64,000 nt of DNA. Origin: Metopolophium dirhodum. Taxonomy: Eukaryota; Arthropoda; Insecta; Hemiptera; Aphididae. The stretch is from the NCBI RefSeq assembly GCF_019925205.1, contig NC_083564.1, positions 4,097,491 through 4,161,490 on the forward strand. The letters run 5' to 3'. Made by a program: the position numbers and the translations under genes. Under the pieces are notes generated by a model, which saw only the letters and a list, made by a program, of their open reading frames with translations, was not told the origin of the DNA and made no database searches. Within the stretch, counting starts at the first letter, position 1, and each line of letters begins with the position of its first letter. Positions 13,463-27,300 of this stretch are shown piece by piece.

Positions 13463-14340
13463 GGTAAGTGGATGTCACTCTGCTGTACGGTAGTTTATAA
13501 ATGGGTCACTGCAGTAATGGATGGTGTTAGATTTGAATTCAATGATATAAAATTATTTTATACGAAAAACGAGTCTGTCAGCCTATAATATTACTAAGTA
13601 GATAGGTATATATTTTTATATTATTGTGATTAAAGCAATTTATTTTACTATTAGGCATTGTATAGGTAACAATAATAGATTAAATTCATTTTTGCCAAAA
13701 AAATCACATTTGAAAATGTCATTGTATGCATAAAATATGTACTCTAAAAATGTCATATATAGGTACCTACCCACAAATATACATTTTTAAATTACAACAG
13801 AAAAACTAAAATCGTAATTCTTGGTTTTAATATGTAATTTCGTCCAAATTTGAACTTAAAATGTTTGTAAAAAATAAGCGTGTTTATATATTTTTTAGAT
13901 TTTTTGGTTACAGGATAAATTAATTATGAGAATCCTTATTTTAAATTGTCAATCTTTAAAATTGAACATTTTATCATTTTTTAACTACAATAAACTTGAA
14001 AATGTTCGATATTTTGATACATTTTAACAATATTTGAACTTTAAATATACGTATAAAATACCAACCTATGAATCTTTAATATTTATCAACTGCTATTATA
14101 ACAACTTACAAGGAACATTGTATTAAATTTTCAAGATTTTTGAGCAAACGAATAAAATTTTATTGAAATTTATAGAATAAAAAACTAAAAAAATTCAAAA
14201 TATTTTGAAAATGTTATGACTTATCACGTATAGAAAATGATAAAATAAGCATTTATTTTGATGAAAATATCAAGTTCCGCGGTTTATAGTTTTTGAAAAA
14301 CGACAAAATATGAAAATCGTTGTACTTATGAGAATTTGTT
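13463..14340 (+). mobile_element. Family R copy 2, truncated
   Basis: Starts ggtaagtggatgtcactctg, followed by ctgtacggtag and the gaattcaatgatataa motif. The interior resembles the 19990-21358 copy, but the terminal cgctcagaatc end is missing. The right boundary is approximate. Confidence 0.5.
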
Positions 14341-14579
14341 GTTAAATTTGTCAAAACTATTGACAACAATTATATATTATTAATAATACTAATATTTTTA
14401 ATAATTTATATATTAAATACTAAAATACGTATAAATATTTTATATAACTTATATTTGTAATAATTGTCGATATTTATAACAGAAAGTAGATATTAAACTT
14501 ATTGGTTTGCCGGAAGAGGAATCGACCTTTTTTAAATTTGGTTGTAAAGTGAATCGGTCAAAAAGGGAAGGGTACTTAC

Positions 14580-14686
14580 GATTTTGGTCGAAAACAGACA
14601 TGTCCCATAAACAAGTACGGATGCCACAATGCCAGCAATACTGTTAACAGCAATGATGGGCGATGAAAACGAATCTATATTGGCCT
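14580..14686 (-). CDS. Orphan exon candidate, hydrophobic segment
   Basis: An isolated open stretch on the minus strand with a good donor (AAAATC|GTAAGTA, GT at 14579-14578) and a plausible acceptor (atatag ending at 14687). In the frame that stays open it encodes SFSSPIIAVNSIAGIVASVL followed by VYGTCLFSTKI, which could be a membrane segment. Its base composition is less AT-rich than its surroundings. I do not recognise the family and see no partner exon nearby. Chance is a real alternative. Confidence 0.25.
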
Positions 14687-15476
14687 CTATATATGATATA
14701 TTACGTATACTACGAAAGTGCAAAGTACTAGCTGGTAAAAGCTTCTAAAAATATAATTAATACAATTTTGGCTTTTTGAGTTATAAAGTGTACACTGTAC
14801 CTGTAAAGTTTATATAAGTGTTATAACATTATTGATTGTATTTTATTTTTGACATTTGATTTTAAACACAAAGAAGGTAAGAAAACTGCTAAAAGGTACT
14901 CCGATGTTTTTACAGAGTTTGTGAAAAATTAAGTAGACTATTAAAAAGTTATGAAATACTTATTTCTTTAAATAACGTTCAAAACGTTATAAGTTATTTG
15001 CTTCCATTTTTTTATAACATGATATTATTTTAAGGCGTTTAAGCATATATTTATCTATATTCTATGTAGGCATATATAATCATGTTAATACATTTTTAAG
15101 TCCATAAATAGGAACTAGGTTGCCGTGGATATAAATCGTGCATGGCGTGGAATGGGAGCGAGACCTCTCTAATATCTGCGGGAAAAAATTATTTATATGG
15201 GTAGAACTATTAAAACTGTATAACTGTATAAGTTGATAACGCAACCACAATCGATGATATTATTATTACGTTCACAGATTGTAATCGATCACATTAATTT
15301 ATTATTTTGATTGTGTAATTAATTTATGAAGATTCACACTCACAAAATTCGACCGTAAAATATTTAGTTTCGTATTTCATGGACTGCAACGGATAGAAAT
15401 AGGTACCTAGGTACTTATATTTACATCACATAATGAATAAAGACAAAATTCTCTGTTATGTCATAGCATTTTTTTT

Positions 15477-15998
15477 TAGATTCTGAGCGGGGCGAGAGTC
15501 TAGTGGTTTTACAACGATGTTTAATTTTTTTTTTTTATCTTGTATACAAAATTTCTACCGGGAGGAGTGCTTCGATTTTCAACATATAGTATCTTACCTT
15601 TGAGCAAATTGGATCAAGATGGTACTTTAAAGAGGTCCTTTTTTCGATTTTCTCAATAGTTATTCATTGCCACGGGAAAAACCACCGACAAATTACAAAA
15701 AAAACCGCTAAAAATGGGACTTAAATTTCTAACGCTTTGTTCATCACCGTAGAAACGAATAAAAATAAAAATAAAAACTTTAGTTATTTTGTTGTAATTT
15801 ATAATATTAATTCAACTTACAGGCTATAATAAAATATAATAGCGATATAAAATATCCTGACTGACAAACCGTCTCCGCTCAGAATCGTTTTACATATACA
15901 ATGATAGGTATGATATCATTGAATTCAAATTGAATACAATCTATTATACAGTGACCCACTTGTAACCTACTGTACAGCAGAGCAATATCCACTTACCC
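15477..15998 (-). mobile_element. Family R copy 3, short complete form
   Basis: Inverted copy of about 520 bp with both ends: ttagattctgagcgg on the left, and the ctgtacagcagag and atccacttaccc end on the right. Its interior (around aaagtaccatcttgatccaa, read on minus) differs from the long form. The same interior text recurs in the pile at 52.5-53.4 kb. Confidence 0.65.
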
Positions 15999-17755
15999 GC
16001 TATTTTGTATCATTAATGTTGTTTAAATTGTTTACAGGCAATTCCCACAAAATATCAAATTTAAATAAAACTTAGATTAAAACTCGAAAAAATGCCTTAT
16101 TGGTACTAGGTACTGAAGAAAATGCAAATGACATTTTATTGATATATAAATTAGTATATACCTAAGCTGTGATCAATAGCAGTATAACACAACTATTTAT
16201 GAGCTACCTACGTATTAGACTTAGGTCATAAATCTAGTATATGATTTAAGGGATTTTGGCGGGGCTCACAAAGACACAAAAGATTAGACTGGCCGGCGTC
16301 CGTTAGGACGTTGGACTGGTGTTCGTGGCTGGTTATATTATCGTGATAGGTCGTAGTCTGCACTCTGCCGGGGTCCTGATCGCAGGGTAACGAGACGAAG
16401 CTGTTCGCCGTTTAGTCGGCACTACCCCCCCCCCCCCCACCCTACCGACACCAAGTCACTAAATTGTATACCTCCCGTGTTATTGCCACACCCCTGCGCA
16501 CAAGTCGGCCGCCGTTTGCATTTCTTATTTTGAACTAAGTATACACATAGCGTTTTTGGTTTTTACTTTTTATTAATACATTTTAAACTTTCAACTGCAA
16601 ATATAACTATTAATTATAGGTACCAACCTACTAATATAAATTTAACTCTTATGGAAATAGTTTGTTTATTTATAACCTGAATCATCATAATATAATAATA
16701 ATATTCTTATTTTAATAACTTTAACGGTTCGTTTGAACACTGATAATATAAGTATATAAGTATATAGCCATCCTGATTTTTTTTTTTAGTTAAAATTTAT
16801 TAATGTTACTTACCGTTAAATGCTTTTCTTAATTAATTAATTTACTTATGATCTTAACACCTAAAAGTTTTTATGTATATATTCGTAGAATCCCAAGTTA
16901 ATAATTACCTATATAATGCATAAACAAGATTGTTTTGGTATATTCTTTAAGATCGTCATTATTCATTAATCATATTAGAACTTATAATTTAAAAATATGG
17001 AACAACAGATGCATAATTATAATTATTTTAAATTTACCATTCTACTGCTGGGTTACACAAAAAATTGATTAATTTAATGGATCAATAAAATTAAACGGGC
17101 AAATCATGATTAAGGGACCATTGGCCTAGCTGTAGTCAATTTATTATAGGTAATGATTCATTACATTTTTAGCGATTGTCCATGGCTTCGTGTGACCCGA
17201 CAGCGTATTAACAATCCCATACATTTACCTATCAGGTAGGTGCGGTCAAAATATAAAATATTAATCGAATGTTGAATAGTAGGCATATATTGTATTATTA
17301 TTTATTATATTCTAGAGACCTAGAGCAGTAAAGCATATATTATCTACTAATCACAATAATATCATAATATTGTACCTATGTGTTTTGCTTACCAAATTAC
17401 CATATTATTAAAAACATGTTTTTACATTTTAAAAAAACCATATCCTGATTATAACGTTAGAACTAGACACTGGGTGCATCGAATAAGTGACTTACGTAGG
17501 GGTGGCTAATAGTTGCGTCCCACGGTAAAAATTTCTTCCGAATTGCGGTTTGAGGTTTTTTGGGGTGCATGCGAATTTTGACCCGAGTTTTTTTGGGTTA
17601 CATACGAATTGCGGCCAGAAATTTAAAATTAAATTAATTGAAATATGTAAATTAAAATTAAAAGAGTTTCATTTTCCTTCACATTTTTATACAGGCTTAG
17701 GACTGTCTGTAGCATCAGTAGATACTGCAGGTAGGTTAAAATGATTTTTTGTTTT

Positions 17756-18112
17756 TTATTTAAAAATGTTGGCTCTGGTAAAAACGTATATTATGATATT
17801 TTTGAAGGTTAAAAATGTTTTTTTTGACATTAAAATGTTTTGATTTTTTTTAAAAAATTTGGGAACTGGTAAAAATTTGTATGTTAGTATTTGTATAAAT
17901 TCAAGTTTGTCAATTTGATTTTCTTCTAACCATTTCATAGCATTTCTTTTTCTTTTAAATGTTTCTTTTTCAATTATATTTGTTCTGCGAGTATTTAAGT
18001 GAGTGTTTCTTAATTTTATATAGGTAGCCTTTTGTATAATTTTCAGAACATCATCGATGAATACAAAAATATTAGGATGAGCACTGTTGAACAAATCGTT
18101 GAATTTGAATTT
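17756..18112 (-). pseudogene. MULE-type transposase C-terminal remnant
   Basis: Minus-strand reading contains NSAHPNIFVFIDDVLKIIQ, TYIKLRN and LEFIQILTYKFLPV. This resembles the C-terminal part of the MULE-like transposases abundant in aphid genomes (from general knowledge; not searched). Only about 80 residues fit the pattern and no DDE core is visible, so it is a dead fragment. The adjacent plus-strand segment at 17535-17620 contains cgaattgcgg twice and may belong to the same element. Confidence 0.5.
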
Positions 18113-18713
18113 TGAATTTTTTATTATTTAACAGCAAGACTATAGGTATACACTATAACATAATGTAGCATTAGGTAGGTACACAGGTAGGAACTATAAT
18201 ACACCTACAGTTGAATATAGGTATTTGATTACTTGACTATATATATTATTACGCAATAATAATTAATTTAACAACATTAAGTTTACCTTCATGATTTTGT
18301 ACAATATTCGTATTTGTTATTACTGCTTCTTACTGGAATCATAGAACAATAATCGAGGAATCGAGTTGAAAACATTACAAGTCTTATTTGTACGGATAAA
18401 AACATTCCGTTAACAGCCACAATAGGTACCCAGTGGTCCCAGTTTCGATATATAAGTAGGTAGGTAATGGCGTAATGCTAATTTCGATTAGGCTAAACTT
18501 TACATTATATTATTTTCTATGTACCTATCTATAAATATTGGCGTATAAAATTAACATTAATCGGTTAATCTAAATATTGGGCGCAAGTTGTTCATCAGTT
18601 CAACCAATATTCGCATGCAAAGTATCTAAACGAGACTACATTTGAGACGGCGCTCAGTGTAGGTAATTTAAGGTAAGTAATATTGTTTTAATTGTTTTTT
18701 TTTTTGGTAGGTA

Positions 18714-18742
18714 CCACGGCTATAGATAATAGATGGCCGTGG
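18714..18742. repeat. Short palindromic repeat module ccacggc/gccgtgg
   Basis: ccacggc and gccgtgg face each other across tatagataatagatg. Related words (accacggc with atagataata) recur at about 60921-61050, suggesting pieces of one dispersed family. Confidence 0.45.
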
Positions 18743-19989
18743 TGGGGACTTACTATATCTACCTATTAGACCTATCAATTATTATTATGCATTATTCTTT
18801 ATATGTTTTATAGCAAGCCACGTTGTATTGAGCAGCGCACGGTTCATATTATAATCATGATACGACTCCGCCGAGGTGCAGGTGGGTAAAAGTAGGTAGG
18901 TACTTACTCGAATCAAAACTCATTTGTTCAATACATTCTGTATTTGTGTGGGTATTTCTGTGAAACAGTGAGAGGTACTACAGTACTACACATAACCACA
19001 GACAAAATGTATATTATAATGTTTTTGACCGATAAAACGTTTGAATTGTCAGACGAGGTCATATTATTTTCAACCATTGATCGATATTTCATATCGGCTG
19101 CCAAGTATAACGTTTTTATTGTTTTCTTGTTAAATTTATATTTGTGTGTATGTGTGCTAGAAAACAAGCATGATAAAACACGATTTTATGTATAATCATT
19201 TAGTGTAGCGCGTTTCTCGAAAATTTAAGGAATACGTACGACAAATATATTATATTTATTATAATTTTATTATATTATATTATATTGGTACCTATTCAAC
19301 ATTTAGAGTTCTGATATCTTGATGTTTGCACAAAATTTCGTTGTAAGGCATAATGTATTTAATTTTGAGCTTGATGCCTACCCATTTAAATTATATTACT
19401 GCAATCAGATTGTCCGTTGTGGTAAGTACTGTGATATTAGGTTTTCAGCTCGGAAAAATTCCCACCTAGCTGAATTTTGGTACGCACCTTAATGGCATCG
19501 TTGTAAACAACGTGTGAAAGGTCGCCATCTGTAACATGTTCGCGTCAAAGGTTATTCGAGGCCAAAAATCACGAAATTTGCTTTTTTTTTTGAATATCTC
19601 GCTTTTTATACGTCGTTTAATAAAAAGTTCTAGTTATAAACTGTAGAGGAAGTAATTATCTACAAGATGGTTATACATATATATCCAATCGCACTTGCTG
19701 TACACGAATTTTAACGTTTACCGTACAAAATTACGATAATATTATATATATTATGTATGTATATCTCCATATATAAAAATGGATCCGTTTCCCTTGGTCG
19801 TCGCATCACGCGTGAACGGCTACACCGATTTCGCTAATTCTTTTTTTGTTGTGTTCGTAATTGTCAGGGGAAGGTTCTTGTGCAATACAATTTTAGAAAA
19901 ATCTACCGGAAAAGTAGAAAAGTTGGTTGTCAAAAAATACAACAATGGCGCTATCTGTCTAGAAAAAAGTTAACTAAATAATAAAAAAA

Positions 19990-21358
19990 GGTGGGTAAGT
20001 GAATGTCGCTCTGCTGTACAGTAGGTGACAAGTGGGTCACTGGTAATGGATGGTGTTAAATTTGAATTCAATGATATAATATCACTGTATAAGAAAAACG
20101 ATTCTGAGCGAAAACGGTCAGTCAGCCTACCAAGTATATGATGATATTATTGTGAATAAAGTAATTTATATATAACCTATTTACGTGGAGCCTTGTTTTA
20201 AATTTTCAATCCTTAGCTATAAAAGTTGAACATTTTATAAATTATTAACTACAAAATAATTATTAAATTTTAAATTTGATACATTTTGTCAAAAGTTGAA
20301 CTTTAAATGCATAAAAAAAAAAAATTGTGCCTATGTATTTTTAATATTTTTCAACCGCTATTTTAACAATATATCAGGAGCTTTGCATTAAATTTTCACG
20401 CTTTCTTACCCAACAAATAAAATTTTATTGATATTTATAGAAAAAAAAACTAAAAAAATTGAAAACTGACAATGTCTGTAAACAGCTCAGAGTCAAATTA
20501 TTTTCAAAATTTGATCGTGTATAGAAAATGCTAATACAAACATTCAGTAAAATTTTCAAGTATCTACAGTCAACTAATTACAACAAAATAAGAAAATCGT
20601 TTCATGAGATATCGAGTGAATATCAAATGTTGTAAAAATATGAATTTCAAACGCTCATAAAAATTTAATTTGACTTTCTTGTAGACATTTTTTTTTTTTA
20701 AAAAAGGTAGACTAACTTATGGATAATTTTGTATTACATTTTCAAATCTTAGATTTAAAAAGAAAAATTTTTATGAATTTTCAACTCAAAATAATTTGCT
20801 AATTTTCGTGATTTTGTCAAGATTTGAACTTTAAATGCTTATAAATAAAAACTGTGACTAAGGATTTTAAATTCTTCTCATTTGCCTTTGAAATAATAAC
20901 CTAGGAGCTTTCTATTAAATTTTCAAGCTTTTTTACCCAACAGATAAAATTTTATTGATATTTATAAACTGAAAATGTCCGTTAACATCTCAAAATAAGT
21001 CAAAATATTTGGAAAATGTTACGGTGTATAGAAAATGCTAATATAAACATCCAATCAAAATGTCATGTACCTACGGTCATTTGTTTTAGAGTTACACCAA
21101 AAACCGAAATCGATTTTCTAGAAAACAGATTTTGCGTGAAAATTCCCGTTTTCCCTTAATTTTTCTTTTGTTTTTCACGTCGCGTTTAAGAAATTTTTAC
21201 TTTTGACCCCCCAAAGTACCAACTAGATTCACTTTCCTATCAGAAAAGTTACAGTTGAAGAAAATCCAAGCACTTTTACTGTCCTAAAAGGTGATGAAAG
21301 ACACAAAAAAAAAACACATCATTGTAAAGTCATACATTCATCGCTCCGCTCAGAATCT
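19990..21358 (+). mobile_element. Family R copy 4, long form
   Basis: About 1.37 kb, from ggtgggtaagtgaatgtcgc to catcgctccgctcagaatct. The interior is AT-rich, with repeated sub-blocks (tttgaactttaaatgc, then aaattttattgatatttata, each appearing twice). No open frame of transposase size. This is the longest uninterrupted copy in the window. Confidence 0.7.
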
Positions 21359-21363
21359 AAAAA

Positions 21364-21692
21364 AGTGGGTAATGTTGTTGCTCTACTGTACAGTATATAC
21401 AATTCGAATTCAATGATATAATATCATTGTATACGAAAAACCAGGCGCGTAAACAAGGGGGGTTTAGGGGTTCAAACTAATTTCTTTTTTTGTGTACGTG
21501 CCTGTGAATGGCCACCTGAATGCACCAACTTATACTAGATTCACTTTCCCATCGAACAAAATACTGTTGACGAAAGTCGAAGAAGTTGTACATACGTCGT
21601 GTACGGTGATGACAGACACACAATATTAAAAAAACACACATCATTGTAAAATCAATACAATCAATACATTCATCCCTCCGCTCAGAATCTAA
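21364..21692 (+). mobile_element. Family R copy 5, internally deleted, in tandem with copy 4
   Basis: Starts gtgggtaatgttgttgctct and ends ccctccgctcagaatcta, only about 330 bp long. It follows copy 4 head to tail after a few bases, so both share orientation and termini while most of the interior is missing. Confidence 0.6.
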
Positions 21693-23654
21693 TAACTACC
21701 TAGGTATATGAATATATTTAATAAAAATAATAATTTATTAATTGTGTCAACCATACACATATAAAATATACATAAAATATACATACAAAATATGTATTTG
21801 GATATAAAAATTAATCGTTTGAATTAAAAGAGTTCTGAAATTCTATTAGTCAATAGACATAATTTGTGTTGGCCCCAGACCTTGTATTAAACAATTTCAC
21901 AAACATAAATTAACTATCTTTACTCTTTATGGATTCAACAGAGAAAAAATGTTTAAATTTATAATATACCGCTAGAATTGTAACTAGGTAACATAATTTA
22001 AAAATAATTGGCAATATTACACTAATATTAATTATTACTATAGTAACTCATAACCCATAAAACACAAGTGGTCCTAATTTTTTAGCAAATTTATTTAACA
22101 TATTTTATTTTTACGGATAGTGTGTCCTTGGTGGCTTTATCTAAAGAATAGTAATTTAGGTGATATAAAATAATAACAAACACATGAAACTATAACATAT
22201 ATTTTTTTGAAATCCTCATTCTGTAATAAAATTGAAATAAAACAAATTCAATAATTGTTTAACACGTAATATTTTACATTATATAATATATATATATATG
22301 AATAAACACATGTATATTGTTTATATTGTGTATATATAAATTTATTTTCTGTATTAAGTATAAGCTTATTATCAACACTATACATAATATTTTGTAAATT
22401 TGATTTGTATAGACATTGGACAATTATTTATGTTAAAAAAAAATATATTATTATAATATCAGGCCTACACGCCTACAATAAACGATCATTTTTATATGTA
22501 TATATTATTATGCTTCATATTAATTGATAGTTATTGTTTTGTTTTACATAAATATCTTATTATAATGTACAACATAAATATAATAACATTTCAAGTGGTT
22601 AAAAACAATAATTCATCCCTGTTGATGGGTCTACCCTTAAAATGAGTTTACATTAAATATGATCAACATTTTTTGATATAAGAACAGAAAAAAAAACTTA
22701 TCGCTCAAGCAGATACATAAATTACTAATTAGTGTATTACATGAGTACATTATATTGAGTAAAAATAAATGTTTACAAATCAAATATAATACATTATTTT
22801 ATGTATGCATATATTATATATCTAAACTTTTTATTCTGCTCCAGACAAAAATATGTTTTTCAATTAGTTAGACATTTTTATTTTTGGTAGGGTTATTACT
22901 TATTACACTAGTTCAAATATTATATCATGTATGCTAAAAATGAATATATACTAATAAAATGTAGCCACTTTTTTATGTACAAAACATGTTTTATTACATC
23001 TGCATGAAAAAAAAAATATAAGTTAAAAAAGGAATAATAAAATAATAATAGTAATAATCATAATAATAATAATAATAAACCAACAAGAGAATTAATAAAA
23101 AAATCCCTAAACTTATTCTTGAATGCAATCTCTCTTAATTTTTGTGTCTTGTTATGTAACATTTAAAAATGTATACTTTCATAGAAGCAAAAATTAAAAC
23201 TAATATACTGTGGTAAATAAATAAAAAAATAAATGACACATTTTATGTTTATTTTAAAAATAAATAACACAACCGAAGTAGATAAGAGTGTTCACTTCAC
23301 ATGACTTTCTTCATTCACATATTGAAAAATTGGTGGTTGAACTACTTATAACATGTTAATCCTAACAAAGATAAACTCAACATTTAAATGACCCCTAATG
23401 AGATGAATAACCATTATAACTTTTTTTTTTTTTTTGAGTAATCCTGTGAAAAAAAAACAGAATATTTGGCAAAATTTAACAATAATACTTTTTAATCTGG
23501 TTTGTGTTCATTACAATCAATATCAAATATATTTATAGATATTCATTAATGTATTTTAGTTGATTAATGATGGAATATTGGAATACAATTTGATTTAGTA
23601 ACATTACATCATGACCAGTGCTAAGAATGTAGTGACTAAATCTTGTTTTTGTAA

Positions 23655-23838
23655 GAACTATACTCTATTCCAAATAAGATCAGGCTTCGGCAGCCGAGTT
23701 GTGCGCATGGGCGTGGCTTTGTTCCATGGCAGCGCGTGAGGCGTGACGCGCCGCTGTAATGGGGACGAGGTCTGACCATCGCGAAACGAAAACTGGTCGC
23801 CGCCGATGCCTGATTTTATTTAGAATAGAGTATAGTTC
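23655..23838. mobile_element. 184-bp MITE with GC-rich centre
   Basis: Inverted ends: gaactatactctattccaaa on the left and its near-complement tttagaatagagtatagttc on the right, about 31 bp with a few mismatches. The centre is unusually GC-rich and CpG-rich (23695-23810) for this region. It lies in the likely 3' untranslated or downstream region of the B56 gene. Confidence 0.75.
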
Positions 23839-24316
23839 ATTCCATAAGTAATAAATAAATATCATAATTCTTTGTATCAAAATTAACAAAAACACAACTT
23901 TTGATTAAATTGCTCTTTGGCATATTTTTAACAAACTACAAAGTACATTATTTAGTACTTTGTTGGATGTTATACAAATAAAACAAAATAAATACAATAA
24001 TAAGCTGCTTTTTTTATGGAAATAGTATTTTAAAACTTGATAAAGTACAGAACAAATGTTTAAAAATGACACTTCATAAATTAATTTTCTAATACATTTA
24101 ATAATATATGCCCAGCAGTATAGTAGACGTAGCATTTTTTTTTTTTTTAAATAAATGTCACTAATTTAGATTGTTGTATAGACGCAAATTACATAATATG
24201 AGTTTAACAGAAATTCCTTATAAAAATAACATGATTAAATCAAAATAATGAATTCACCTTAGTTGTTTAGACTCTGTGTATAGAAATAAAACAGCCATCA
24301 CAATTGAAACAATTGG

Positions 24317-27300
24317 CTAGCATTTATTAACATCAGGAGGTGTAGCTAGATATTCATCGGCTCTCTTATGATCATTTAATGCCCTCAAAGTGTATGTGTC
24401 ATGTGGTAATTCAGATTTACGCCTCAATAAAGGTTTTTCTTTTCGATTTTTACGGTTCTACAAAACAAAATAAAATGTTTATCATTAAGTACATGAAAAT
24501 ATTAACCTTAGAGATAATATTACATCTGTATCAATATGATACTTGGTATCCTCTTCTAAACTTTTCAAATCAATAGTCGGGTCTAAATCGTTAATTGGCG
24601 ACCTTGCAAAGTCAGTATAAAATGACAAACTATTATCAATGGATACTGTAAAATTGGGATTCCTTTTAGCCAACTCTTCAACTCGATGCCACTTTTCATC
24701 TCGTTTCTTTAACTTATCCACTTCACTAAAAGGATGAACAATACCATTGAGGTGAAAAAAATTGTTTTAGAATAGTTATAAAAAATTATCATCAATTATT
24801 AAATTATTAAATAAACGTACGTCTTCCTATCTTCTTTGAATTGTTGGGTGCACGTATGAAATAGTACAGGATTAGTTTCAGTAAATATTTTCAATGCATT
24901 GTACATTAGACCATGTATATTTCTGGAATAAAATAATAAAAAATAACAGAAGAATTTAATTATTTTATAAGTATATTTTAATATTACATAATAAAATAAT
25001 CATTGTGTACATTGTATAGGATTTCAAATATTTCAATAAATTATATATTTTTGAAAATCCATCATTCACAAAATATGACCTTATGGTTCTCCTAGTACTG
25101 CCTAAAACTGAGTTGCACCTTTAATTAATTAAATAAAATACTTTTCCTAAATTAAGATTTTGAGATGAACGGTTGATGAACACTTTTAGAGGCAGAAATT
25201 TGCCTTTATTTTTAATGTTTAAAAATAAGGAAATATACAAACAAATACCATGCAACAAAATTATGAGCTTTTTAAGGTAAACTATTATTCTGAATGACTG
25301 CATTGAAGTAATGTCTATTTAGTAGATGTAATTTTAAAATGAATTACTTATTCCAATGAGTTTTAGAATTTTTGTATAACACTGGAAACATGATTGGCAA
25401 AATTTCATCAACATTCTCAGACATCAGTGACATTATGTACTCATTGTTCCAAAAGTAAAGTGCTCTTTCTGCAACCTAAAATATAAATAAACTTTATTGA
25501 TATAATCCCAAACATGGAATCTATTATTCATAACAAAATTAAATTGCAATTTACATATGTTACCAATAAAATAAAGATATAGGTATTTGAAATTGTTTTT
25601 TTTTTTATATACCTAATAATATATAATAATATTATAATAAATATTTATTTAAGTTTTAAAGCTGTATTATTTCTATTATCTTAGTATTTTAGTTTGAATA
25701 ATTTATAATTGCGTATAATATTATATTACATGTTTTTAAAAAAAAATGTTATGTATACCAACTACCAAGATGTTGCGGCTTATATTTAAATTTCTTTAAA
25801 AAAACACACTTTTACAATTTTATTGATTTGTTAAGACACACATAAGCAGTTTATTTAAATAGTGTTACAATTTACGTGTTGATTTAAATTTTTTTATAAA
25901 AACATCCTCAACAATAATTAAATAATTTTTTTTATTGATCATGAAGCCCGACAACCATGGTCATTAGCTGTTTTGTTTTTGTTTGTAGGGGAGGAATTTG
26001 TAGGTTAGTAAACACGTGTGTTTTTGGTTTGGACAGATTTTTTAGTGGGCACTTGTAGGTATCTGTCATGCCCGGGTGGGGGATGGCGACACTTCGCTCC
26101 GAACACCGTGACTTGCCCGAAGAAAAATGCTGCCTGCGGCCCGATTTGAACCGATGTTGTTGTGCGTCACAACCGATGCTTTAATCCACTCGACCACTCC
26201 GTCCCCCCCATAATTATTTATATGCATGTATAAATAGTAATTTATAAATAGAATTGTAAATACACACTGTATTGTAATAATATTCTACTAAATACATCAT
26301 AAATAAGTTGCATGAATATTGAATTCACTTATAAAAAATGCAAATAACGTGTTTTATTAATGACATACTTGAAAATGTTGACTGGAGACACATCTAGCTA
26401 ATTGATGTATTAATGGTTTAAGCACTTTTCGAAATTCCAATGGTTCAATTATGTCCAAAATTTCTTCTAATTCGTTAAGAAACATGACCTGTTATCAGAA
26501 AACCAAATTTGGTAATTATTTAAATTATCAATTTAATACATGATATACTATTACTTCTTTTGGGGAATGTGTTTTAGGCCAAAACTTTAACAAACTTCTG
26601 ATAACTGGTTCTGTAAGAGATGGATCTTTTTCAAGGAACTGTACAATACAATAAGCCAGTTGTGGATGATACACAGATAAAGATTTCACTTTGTGTAACG
26701 GCAGTAAAACTTTTAACAAGAATACCTTGTGCTCCTCTTTCAAAGGCAATGCAAAACCATTGACAATACTAATTTAAAAAAAAAAATGTTTTAAATACGT
26801 AGTTTCATAAATAGTTTTATAAAATTAAATATACCTTCCTAAGATTTCTAAAAGCTCTGCAATGCCATTATGATGTTCTGTTTCATATATAAAACTATGA
26901 AAAATTAAAATGTATAAGTAATTATAGTCACAAAAAAATATATACTATTTGTTTTTACCTATAAAATATGTTGTTTATCTGTTTTCTTATGTATGCTCGC
27001 AAACTTAAAAATTTACCATAAATCCGATGTAGTATAGTTTTCAAAAAGTCTCTCTCTCGTGGATCTTCTGAATCAAATAGCTCTAACAACTATACGTAAA
27101 TAAAAAATATTTTGACAATTACAGACTATTCAAAATAATTCAATGAATGTTTATTACCTGAAGAACAAATTTCTGATCAATATAGTTTTTAGCTAAATGG
27201 GGATTAAAGTTTTGAGACTCTAAAAATCTAAGAAAGAACTCATATACTAGTTGTAAATGAGGCCAGGCTGCTTCTAATAGAGGTTCGTCCTCTTCTGGAT

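Larger units (their letters stand above)
9668..24316. other. Gene-poor interval between convergent genes
   Basis: This lies between the 3' end of the yellow-family gene (plus) and the 3' end of the B56 gene (minus). It is mostly AT-rich and filled with mobile element remnants listed separately. The stretch 21.7-24.3 kb has few recognisable repeats and probably contains the B56 3' untranslated region. A GC-rich block at about 16258-16510 contains a run of 14 C (16425-16438) and matches nothing I recognise. Confidence 0.5.

Noticed and set aside
16425..16438. Poly-C run as an assembly artefact
   Set aside because: Homopolymer runs (also 12 G at 58994-59005) are plausible in such DNA; nothing else suggests misassembly.
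19779..19973. Small gene starting MDPFPLVVASRVNGYTDF
   Set aside because: The DNA resembles the terminal part of a dispersed transposon (accgatttcgctaattc motif); no splice or family evidence.
26143..26210. Functional tRNA gene
   Set aside because: A and B boxes are present, but the sequence does not close into a clean cloverleaf and is fused to a SINE body and tail.
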